Source: Onchocerca volvulus (lineage: Eukaryota; Nematoda; Chromadorea; Rhabditida; Onchocercidae). From it: DNA of 64,000 bases. A model generated the notes under the pieces. The model saw only the letters and a program-made list of their open reading frames with translations. It made no database searches and had not been told where the DNA came from. Each line of letters starts with the position of its first letter. Position 1 is the stretch's first letter. The DNA lies in assembly GCA_000499405.2 (NCBI GenBank), contig HG738137.1:2852001-2916000 (forward strand), given 5' to 3'. Below, in pieces: positions 1 through 9,832 of the stretch. The translations under genes were made by a program, and so were the position numbers.

Positions 1-2200
1 TTGATTAGAATAAAGTCAGATAATACCACCATTGTAGTTGATCGTTTGGTTGTAGTTGAGATGAAGTGGGTATAGCCGAATTGCATTGAATAGGAGAGCA
101 TTGATTGTCTTTTTTTTGCATAAAATTTAGCGACTGTTGAGTTGACTGATTGAGTAACTACTGATCCGGTGATCGCTGGAAGCTCCTTTTTATATCCATA
201 TTCCTTAGTACTTTTAGTGTGCGGTGAATCACAAACATTTCATGCAAAAACTTTGTTATCAGAACAAAGAATAAGAGATAGATAATGGATGCAACTTTAA
301 ACAGTACTCACAAGCTTTGCTCTTTACAACATTTCAAACAATTAACATGGTTTACAACATTTTAGGCAATGCATACAACTAATCTTTAGCACATTGGAAA
401 ATAAAAGAACAAAGGTCTTTGTATTATACCAAAGGATGAGATATGGATGAATAATTCATTTGACTGAGAAATATTGCAAATTTTTATTATACAAAATATT
501 TTGAATATTTCATCATATTTATATTTTATAAAATTTTCACATTTTCCAACATAAGTTAATTTTTTTCCCGCTAAAACTTGATGAAATAGCTAATAGGAAA
601 GACCTTCAGCATCGTTGTTATTAGAAATATGATGCATATTGTATAAATTAAATTCTATGATAAAGTAATAGAGGTTGATTTGTAATATTATCAGTAATTA
701 ATCGATGACATAGACTAGACAGGATTTTTTCAAATTTTTCCGAAATATTTCAGTGAAACTAGAAATAGTATTTTCATGTTTCGAATATTTGCTTCGTGTA
801 ACTTCCTGCAAAGTTTGCGGAGATCATTAAAGTTACAAGATGATGATGCGACAAGTTTAGATTGACCATGTTGATTGACCATGACAGATTACGCTGTGCA
901 GATATCAAGCGATCATTCCAAAATTTCATTCTTTGCTACTCAGTCAAATATTCTGTAAATATTTTACTTGCTTATTTATTTTCATTGTTGTATGAGTGTA
1001 ATATTGCTTTTGATCGTTATGTATTTTCTGAATTAGTTGAATAGTTTGGAGAAAAAAAGTGCTGTTTATGTAATACTAGCTAGCATACAATTAAAATTTG
1101 AGAACAAAGAAAAGATGGGAGGTTGTGCTCAATATCGATTGACTTTGCATAAAATTCTATAGTGTCAATATCGACTGACTTTAAATAAAGCTTTTTTGCG
1201 TAAATACATGGAAAGAAAGTTTAACATTTTAGGCGAAAATCAATTAACGTTTTTGGCATGAACAAATGAAAAAAGTGGAAAAAAAATCCAAGTGATTTAA
1301 AACAGAATAATGAACCAAAATAAATACAATGCTAAACTACAAAAGTAATAGCGCCTTTATTTATTTTATGTTATTTTTACTAAAAAATTCAAAAATCCGA
1401 TGTAAATAAACAAGTAACAATCAGAATCAGAAATACAAATGTTTACTGTTCGAAGATATTAAAACATAGAACTGAAAGGGAAACAAAAGTGAAAAAAGGT
1501 CATATTATGAACAGAAAATATTTTTTTTTTTTTGAAAAATTGTTTAATGCATTAATTTTTGCAAAGATTTTCTCGCATTTCTCCGAAACATTCACATGAT
1601 TTTTGATTTCCAAGTATAATTCATTTTTCATACAAGCTGTTTTTTAAACTGTCTCATCATTACTAAAAAATCTGATGAAAATCACGTGAACAAATTTGAA
1701 AAAGAAATATTTGATATTATTTTGTGCTATTTTTATAAATTTGATTTTTCATCTATCGTTACTTACTTGTTGAAAAATAATTTGAGACAACTCTATGTTT
1801 CCGTAGCTTCTTTTAATACATAAAAACAGATTGATTATAAGCAAAATATTTATATAATGTATTTGTGTATGATAATTATGTAATTATATATAACTATTGA
1901 ATAAATTATATTAATCAGTTTTATTTATTAAAAAAAAAACTTCGAAAAAGTGGTTGTTTCCAATTATTTTTTAAATAAAGTAAGTAAGAATAAATAAAAA
2001 TTACACCTATGACAGTAATACAAAATAAAATCAAAAAATCTTTCAAATTTATCCACATGATTTTTATTAAATTTTTCAATATGGTAAAATAATTTTAAAA
2101 AAGCAGCTGACATAAGTTTAGAAAAGTCTAATTTTTAATAGCTTAATTTTCAAAAGTTTAAAAACTAGTTTCCAGAGGTATAGCTAGTTTTTTATAAATA
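1..2200. other. Gene-poor AT-rich flank
   Basis: No convincing coding region is visible on either strand. The short open frames here (for example 862-1044) have no recognisable family, no splice context and an amino-acid mix typical of AT-rich noncoding DNA. A 36-bp period direct repeat of two copies lies at 1130-1193, both containing a CAATATCGAyTGACTTT core. Runs of A or T are frequent. Confidence 0.6.
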
Positions 2201-2265
2201 GTTATATAAATAAAAATGTAAATGTTCGTTTGTTCAAAAAACAGGCGCCTTACAATTCTTAGCTC

Positions 2266-2900
2266 AAAATCTTAGATCTCCGGAAGTTCTTATCGCTTTG
2301 AAATTTTGACACAACGTTATCTTCGAATGCTTTTATGTATTTTTAATATACATGCGTTGCTGTAGGTCGATCTGGTTAAATGAAAAAAAAAAAAAAAAAA
2401 AAAGTGCACGCTTTTTGTGCTGGAGAAAAAAGCTGACAGTTCGTTATTTGATTTTTAGTCTGGTCGGACTGAAGACTGATTTTTGTTATTGTGATTCGGA
2501 TAGCTCAGCAATAGGGATGCGGAGGCTTTTTGTGCCGTATGTAAAGGAACGAATTTTGTTGAAACAAGTTTTTATTGACTGATGAAAGAGTGATTCATCG
2601 TAATAGAAATTAATTAATGGATTCCAGGCAAATTATTTTTTCCTTTGTCACTCGTGGAGAAGAATATTGCCCAACTGAATTGTAGGATTGTTGCTGCTGT
2701 TGTGTAGCTTTAAACCATTTGAAAATCTGAAATTTCGAACAATTGCTGTTGCTGCGTCAATTTTTATCGTTTATTTGTGAATTGAAACTTTCTGCGGTAA
2801 ATATGTTTATCGCCCTTGAAACTATGTGGTGCTGCCTGACCTTTAGTATTCCTTGTTTAAAATAATTATCGTGGCGCTGTTTGAATCTTTCAGCTTTCGC
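2266..2900. repeat. Helitron-flanking noncoding repeat, copy 1
   Basis: Two blocks here, about 2266-2335 (core GAAATTTTGACACAACGTT) and about 2795-2875 (core TGACCTTTAGTATTCCTT), recur in the same order and orientation at 5438-5510 and 5685-5770, roughly 70-75% identical by eye. The two copies bracket the helicase fossil, so they probably belong to the noncoding part of the transposon or to two tandem or nested copies of it. The block spacing differs (about 530 against 250 bp), which means indels after duplication. Element ends cannot be fixed by eye. Confidence 0.45.
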
Positions 2901-3734
2901 CCACATCTAATATGTCTAATTTCACAGTGCTTGTGGGTATACAATATTTTTTGTTATTCCATTGTTCATGCAGATACAAAGATTGTCTGGTTTGCCGATT
3001 CTAGAACACGCAACATATAATTGTCCATGTGAGAAGCAATCCATCTCTAGATCTAAACCGCACAATTCTAAAGATTGATCCTGAGCTCTGTTGATGGTGA
3101 TTGCAAACTCCAATCGAATTGGGAATTGTAATCTCTTAAATTAAAATGCATATGCGATGGAATCAGAAAAAAAGTGAAGAATAAGGATTTCTTCACCTTT
3201 GAAAAATCATGCCAAGATTGTTGCTTCTATGATACTGTTCATTAATTTTTTTACTGCAAGCCACGTGCCGTTGCAAAGTTTTGGCTGGTTGATATTTCGA
3301 AATATGATAATTGGCATGCCGATTTTCAATTGCAGTATCTATGGTGGCAGATCCCTGGCAGATCGAGTGAATTTAAAAGTTCTATTGGATAATTAACCGC
3401 TTCATCTGCTCCCACAACAATGTCGAAGGACTTCTATGTGACCGCCTCGCTTTGAATATTAAATGCATAATATTGTTAAGTACTTCGATGTCTTTGTTCT
3501 TGGCCGTAAGAATAGCTCGTACACTCAGCCAATCGTGATTGTTATCATTGATTTGAATATTGGGAAATACTTCTTTAACCAATTCTTTTAATGTCATTAA
3601 ATTCAAAAGTTATGAGGCAGTGAAATTCGTTCTGAGGTTAGGTCAACCGATACCTTTCCGTTCCCGATTGTAGTGGAAATTTCTGAATCGTGGTGAGTGA
3701 TGTCGAACAATACCAATTACCACCATTGAATCTA

Positions 3735-3925
3735 GGCGAGTTGAGCAGAGATGCGTCGAGTCGAATTGGACTGAGTTATATCGAGTTGGGTTAAGTTGTT
3801 TCGAGTCGAGTTAGTCGAGTGGCGTTCAGTCGAGTTGGGGCCAATTGTGTCGAGTCCAGTTGGGGTACGTTGTGTAGAGTCGGATTGAGGTAAGTCGTGT
3901 AAAGTCGAATTGGGTCGCGTCCACA
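3735..3925. repeat. Degenerate tandem repeat, GTCGAGTYGARTTGGG-type unit
   Basis: About five to six diverged copies of a unit of roughly 35 bp built on TCGAGTTGGGnTAAGTTGTG fill this stretch. It sits inside the helicase fossil and is part of the DNA inserted between the segments ending near 4340 and restarting near 3710. It is clearly richer in G and C than its surroundings. An open frame on the minus strand (Thr/Ser/Asn-rich) is only a translation of the repeat. Confidence 0.75.
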
Positions 3926-3978
3926 CCGAAGTACAAAATCTTTATTTTGAAGATAGTAATTCCCTTAATACAACCAGG

Positions 3979-4010
3979 TATATATATATATATACTATAT
4001 ATATATATAC
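3979..4010. repeat. (TA)n microsatellite
   Basis: Two runs of alternating T and A separated by one C, within the DNA inserted in the helicase fossil. Confidence 0.9.
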
Positions 4011-4401
4011 TAGAGATGGGAGTGTTTTACATTAATCACCGGAAACTGTTAAGACCCGAGTACAACATTAGCATCGTAATAAGATCTAGTGAGAAGATTA
4101 GCATGTGAATATGCGCAAAAATGTGAATTTAGATGAGTATTATGAGTGATTGACAGCAACGGCATTTCCTGTATCACAGGAATACAAAGATGTGAGCATA
4201 GATGAAAACAGAAAAGCATGGGAAATAAATCTAAGGAATGTAAAATGATTCATAATATTGGTTACAGTGAATTACAATGAGGAATTTGCTTGATTATTTA
4301 TTTATTTGGAATTTGATTGGAGTATCGCGATAGTTCGCGAACCAACTTCCAGATGTGAGAATATTCCAGCTGATCCATCGTTTTGCAGCCGAACGCATAT
4401 T

Positions 4402-4461
4402 TATAGTCGATTTTAACGTCTTTACTTGTGACCACAAGTAAAGACGTTAAAATCAACTATA
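4402..4461. repeat. Near-perfect palindrome, 29-bp arms, 2-nt loop
   Basis: The arms 4402-4430 and 4433-4461 are reverse complements at 28 of 29 positions with only AC between them. The left arm is native helicase sequence: read on the minus strand it gives VKTLKST, which continues into INMRV. The right arm is an inverted copy of the same segment that interrupts the frame between the CLK and LW residues. It therefore arose by local inverted duplication inside the pseudogene and is not a transposon end. Confidence 0.9.
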
Positions 4462-5437
4462 AGTAAAGTATTTAAGGCAAGTATTTATTTCGTCCACTGA
4501 TGTCGATCGAGGAATTACAGACAATGCTTGTTTGAAATCTCCTGCAAGCAATATTAATGCGTTCCTAAATGATTTGATATTTCCACGCAAATCTTGCGAT
4601 GATCGATAGAGATCTTCAAGCGATTTTTTGTGCGCCATTGTACATCAATCCCTAAAATAAGTTTGCATTTCTGTAATACTTTTCCTATGCCGGATATTTT
4701 GGAAATATTGAGTGTGGGAGTTTCAGTGAATTGCATGTTCAATGGCAATTTCAAAGCGGTATGAACAGTCTTCCACCTGGTAGCAATGTTGCAGTTATTC
4801 CGGAGAGTTAAGGCTATGTCATTTTGGGATCGAATTGCTGCCAGAATCAATCTAATTAGGAATATTTTACCCGTTCATTCTGGTGCATCTAAAGAAAAGA
4901 TTTCTCCAACCCCATTATTGACAGTTTGCATTATTTGATCGTAAATGCCTTTTTGCTCAAGTGTTAGCTTAGGAATATTTGATTGCACATGTGACAAAAG
5001 ATCACCCAAGTTGTAATTTTATTCACGACACAATTCTATATCAAACGAATCAGCGGCAGATTAATTCATTCTTAGCTGTGCTCGCAACCGTGCATCCTCA
5101 AATCTGGCTGCACGTCGCTCTGCTCGAATTGAGCCATTTCTTAATCTTTTTCGCTCATTCGCTGATGACCGTTCTTCCTATAGTTTCATTTGCAATTAAT
5201 TATCGCTTTAGTCTCGCTGCGTGAATACGAAGACTTAAGTTTGATCTTTTGCGATGCATTATTGGATGAGCTAAAGCTGATCGATTGCACCCGAACTGTT
5301 CTGGGAATTGACTTATGGCTGAATTTGAACTTGAAACTCTTCAAGTAAATTGATGGACTGTTGCTATTGATGTGTTGCTTTTATAAAAATTATATATGAT
5401 ATTAAGAGATACTACCAGTCGAAAATGTTTGTCTGTT

Positions 5438-5790
5438 GAAAATCTTAAATCTTCGAACGTCCTTATCTGTTGCTCCGAAATTTTGACAGAACGTTGCATC
5501 ACTGAGTGGATATCAATAATTATGATGGCTAAAAACCACTGTAATTCTCTTAGCCCAAATAGTTTTCAGTTACAAAAAAATTTCTTATTTTCCATCGATA
5601 GATTCTAGTGTATGAAAAATGAGCTATTCCTGAATCGTTTCGGGATCTTCGTAACAAGACGACAAACATGTTTATCCTTTTGATGGTAAACATATTTATC
5701 AGTTTGTTAGTCCCTTTGAAATATCTTTGCGCTCCTTGACCTTTAACATTCCTTATAATTATGTCTTCTGCATTTTCCGACAGTCATGCT
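5438..5790. repeat. Helitron-flanking noncoding repeat, copy 2
   Basis: The second occurrence of the two blocks described at 2266-2900, with cores GAAATTTTGACAGAACGTT near 5490 and TGACCTTTAACATTCCTT near 5738. It lies just beyond the N-terminal side of the helicase fossil. Confidence 0.45.
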
Positions 5791-6031
5791 CATCCTGGTT
5801 CGTAACATTCCTATACATATGGAATTGATGCAAACATCGACAGTCTTGTTCGGGATTATTACTAAAATCAACTGGTAGGTAAATCTCCCAAAATCGATTA
5901 TCTTTTTGGCCATGCAGAATTCCTTGATGCATTCACATTGAGACTCTCAGGTTCTGGTAACTATTTTCTACTTGTAATTTTCTTTTCCAAATAGTCTGGT
6001 TCTTATTACTGACAATTATTTAACAATCACC

Positions 6032-6195
6032 TCAACAAAATCTTCGCTCGATTGGAATATCGAGAATTTTCTGGTCTTCCATTTCGCAAAATAGATCTTT
6101 CCAGAGCTTCTGCCTGTTTGATAATATCAACCAATATCAGATCACTTTCTTCCATCCCTAAACCAGTGATCAAGATGAACGCTTTCTAGATATCT
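6032..6195 (-). pseudogene. Unassigned coding-like fragment
   Basis: The minus strand holds a frame of about 50 codons with normal codon texture, containing GLGMEESDLILVDIIKQAEA followed by ERSILRNGRPENSRYSNRA. Its composition is balanced in charged residues, unlike the Phe/Ile/Asn/Lys-rich chance frames around it. It ends in a TGA and has an upstream in-frame TAG. I do not recognise the family. It could be a remnant of Helitron cargo, an isolated exon, or chance. Confidence 0.3.
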
Positions 6196-6459
6196 TCAAG
6201 CATGCAATTCAAAAAGGTTATGGAAATGTTCCTGAAAACATCCATTATATTTTACTTATGTTTCAAATAATTCCTCGCTTCAGTGAAATATTATGCTCAG
6301 TTATTGCTAATATTCGCAATAAATTGAACTCTTTGAATGACTTGAGAAACATTTTTTTAAATAATTGCTGTTTTTCTTATTTCATCCAATCCATAATCAG
6401 TTATCATTTACTTCGAATTCGTTTTCAAACATATCTTTTTGCCATAATATGAAGAAAGC

Positions 6460-9400
6460 AACTGAGTGAGAAAAAAAGACGAAAAGTTTCGAAGAAAAGT
6501 TCGTTTTCAAACGCTTAGACCAGAAAATTGATCATACGAACAAAGAACTTCAAATTTGAATTCCGGATTTCCAAAGCAACATATCATTTAATGTTACACT
6601 CCATTAACGAAAGAGCTGTTCACATTTTTTAGTTAATTTTTAATCATAATTTTCCCTCCTACATTGGGGATGCTGATTTGTGATAGGGTTTCATCAGTTT
6701 ACTTATGTTTGGATTCACGTATTTTTATATGTATTTTCTCGCATGAATATAGTTCATTACTTGATATCACGTATATTATACAGCACTTTTTTCATTCATT
6801 GAAAATTATATCACATTTCATTTTGTTTATTCCTCATCTTACATTGTTTTTAGGGAAGGAGCAATTGCCAAATTATAAGATGTGAATATAGAAGAGTGAG
6901 TTATCGCAGTGACATCATGATAATTACATTTTTTTGTCGTCTTCTTTTATTTTTTTGGTACGTCTGTCATAAAGTTCGTGCATAAGGCATTGAAAACATA
7001 TTTTACACACAAAAAAAGGAAAAAAAAGGATGAATCGTCTGAAAATGAATTAGTGTATATTTTCCACCAAAATTAATCATATACCAAAATGAATTAAATA
7101 GTATTTATATGCTCACATATATAATAGTTCAGGTTTTTTTTTTTATTTATAAATAGCGAGAAATACGGTTAGTTTTTCAATTCCAAAGAGCTTGAAATAT
7201 ATTAGAAACAATTTAGTAATGTTTTTTTTTTTCATCTATAAGTAGCGAGACATTTCGTGATTTTTTCAATTTTTGCATCCTTATTTTTTGTACTATTATC
7301 AGTTAATTAATATATGCTAATTCGCTGACGATCATGTGCTGTTTGATGTATGCACTAAAATTATAAGTTCAGTTATCTCGTATGCGTCGATTTCGGGATA
7401 TTTGATTGCTCCTAGAATATCTCTTAAATTTCAATGCTTTTTCCGAGACATATCATCGGTGATTATCCTAGTATTGTAGCAAGTTTATCAGTAATTATGA
7501 CTTCATAAATTCTGATTTTCTGCTCTCAGAGAAGAACATTTTCGCTGCATCACTCATTATATTTTCAAGAACAATGATAATTTTGCCGAGAACCTGTTGT
7601 AATTTTCCTTTTTAAAAAAGAATTCTTACTGTTTTATTTTCTATTTCAGATATTTTAACTTCATCCATTTTCCATTATCGTTCTCAGCCAGACTAATAAG
7701 TCAACTGAAAAAATTCTACTCGAGAATAATATATGTTGAGTAGAATCATTGCTCGTGGCATAGAAGGAACAATACAACAAAGGTCTGATAAGTTTTTTGG
7801 AGTTCCAATTGAACAAGAGAAATTCTTGATTGAATTTAGTTGATATATATATATATATATTTGTTTATATATGTATTTATTTGTATTTTATATATACATG
7901 TATTTTTTTTGATTTTTTCTATATATATATTTATTTATTTATTTATTTGTTTTTATATTTAGTCATAATTTTTGAGGAATTCAAGCTTTAATCAAATTTA
8001 TTACTTTAACTAGGAAATTTCGAGAAATAAATTTTAGCGGATTAGCATTAGCTCATACTTGAGAAAATTTACGAAATCGTCTCATTCGGCGATTGCATTC
8101 ATAAAACTGGTAGAAGAGTAAGTGTAAATTTACTGGAAACATGACTGTATAATGGAGAATGTTCAGAAGCTTATATTTAGGAAGTTTTATTATACTGCAG
8201 TGTAAATGATCATTCGGTTTGGTGTAACAATATAGAAATTTTTTTTAGAAAGCTTAGCCGCTAATATTTTGCACAAGTTATCTTATGTAAATTCTATAGA
8301 AACGAGAAATTTCGATCCTTGTTTTCAGACTACATGAAAATTTGCATAAAACTTTTCACTAGGATGACTAAGATTTTTAGAAGTTAGACAATGATATTAA
8401 ACTGCATTAGAGGTATAGCTATTCACTAGGATTGAACGGCTGACATGAAATTAAGAAAATAGACGGAATACACATTATCGAGTATTTCACTTTAGATTCA
8501 TAAAGAAATAAAATATTTTTTACCCATATATAATTTTTGCTTGGATTTATCTCATTCTCTTTGTATTATTCCTATTATTAACATCTTTTGAATTACTGGG
8601 TTTATGAAGATTTAGCAATCCCAAGTTCTAGCATACTTATCTATTCCAACTTCATTTTACAGTTACTTATCCTTAAAAAAGCAAAACCAAACATATTTAA
8701 CTCGGTAAGAGAGAAGCAGTTTGAATAGTAACGAAATACGGAATTGTTTTCGAAACTTGAAGTTAATATTCTCGGCCATTAAGTAAATGCTTTCGAATAA
8801 TTTGAAATAAGAAATGATTTTTGTGTAAATATCTTTGGATAGAACAATATTGAGGTATTTGGATGTTGGAAAGCATTTGTATGAAGCATTGATGATCATA
8901 AACTTAATGTTAGCTTATTCAAAATGCCAAAGATTGTTTGCAGTGAAGTGCTATGAATTCTTTTTCTTAACTACTTATATTCGTACATAAAATTTAAATT
9001 TAAAAATGCCAGTTAGTTTTTGTGGGAAAATATGTTTGATTTTTCATAATAAAATTATGGAAGAATAAATATTACACAGGAAATTGGAGCAGTTCTATGT
9101 GCCATCAATTTAATTACTCCTTTGTTATTATAGTTTAAAATTCCCTTGATCAAGTCTTGCAAGGTCACGAAGTAAAATTAATGTTATATATTTCTTTATT
9201 CTTTTTCAATTTATTTTCGAAATTTTACAGAAGAGAGTGATATGTTGGGCTTGTTATTCTGTTCTAGATTGGCATTCTTGCCCAATTCCAATCTGATTGA
9301 AAGTTAGATGGCAGATAAGATACGAAATGAGTCTATTTATAATTCTTTAATTAATGTTTGTAAAGTAAATATATGTTGCATGATATTGTTTTGTGTAATA

Positions 9401-9820
9401 TTATTTTGAATTATTCTAGTTATGTTTTAGATGACTTAATTCTATTTTTTTTCAGAACTGTTTTATGAATAATCCTTGTAAAATTATCATTATCATTCAC
9501 CATCGTCGACCTCCCTAGTAGGCCTCAATTTCTTATTTCTGTTCCCATTATCATTCACTTCTAATAGGAAGCAGTTAAATTCTGTTATTTTTAAAGGTTA
9601 GTCTTTTCTAGATTTTCTTTCTTATTTAATTATGAATGTTCATTAAGTTTTCGCTAAATTTTTGGTTTTTCAATTTTCTGGTAAAACTCACTCTAATAAA
9701 GTTAGATTTATAAAATATATTTGTGATAATTACATTTAATAAATTACATTCTATTATTGATTCGGAAAAGATGAAAGTGAGATGTAAATTATGCTTCATT
9801 ACATTAGTGGACTTTAAATT
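6460..9820. other. Intergenic region upstream of smd-1
   Basis: No supported gene. It contains (TA)n and TATTTA-rich low complexity at about 7840-7960 and several T-runs. Short open frames such as 8663-8899 on the minus strand match no family I know. The part nearest 9833 should contain the smd-1 promoter, but no discrete motif could be identified. Confidence 0.5.
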
Positions 9821-9823
9821 TAA

Positions 9824-9831
9824 ACTTTTAG
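9824..9831 (+). other. Probable SL trans-splice (or 5' cis) acceptor of smd-1
   Basis: The sequence ACTTTTAG ends one base before the smd-1 ATG at 9833. Use of this acceptor leaves a 1-nt genomic leader and removes upstream out-of-frame ATGs near 9771 and 9808. Trans-splicing of a spliced leader is the usual nematode arrangement. A 5' intron with the same acceptor is the alternative. Confidence 0.55.
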
Positions 9832-9832
9832 C

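Larger units (their letters stand above)
2922..5250 (-). pseudogene. Degraded Helitron Rep/helicase (PIF1-like helicase part)
   Basis: The minus strand reads as the helicase half of a Helitron transposase, in pieces. From high to low coordinates they are: an Arg-rich stretch (AERRAARFEDARLRAQ) near 5080-5150; the segment DLLSHVQSNIPKLTLEQKG near 4950-5000; a Walker A region near 4880 where the usual GGTGKT is broken by a stop; PLNMQFTETPT near 4720; the Walker B-following motif ILLAGDFKQALSVIPRST near 4500-4550; QVKTLKSTINMRV near 4390-4430; TIGNGKVSVDLTSERI near 3640-3690; KELVKEVFPNIQ near 3560; and the C-terminal motif SHGQLYVACSRIGKPDNL at about 2965-3020, ending KNIVYPQAL. Frameshifts, stops, a roughly 600-bp insertion (about 3710-4340) and a palindrome interrupt it, so it cannot be active. 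The Rep nuclease domain was not seen. Helitrons move by rolling-circle replication; this is a fossil copy. Confidence 0.88.

Noticed and set aside
3199..3396. 65-residue plus-strand open frame
   Set aside because: It is the antisense of the Helitron helicase C-terminal region.
8663..8899. 78-residue minus-strand open frame
   Set aside because: Phe/Tyr/Lys/Ile-rich, no recognisable motif, typical of chance frames in AT-rich DNA.
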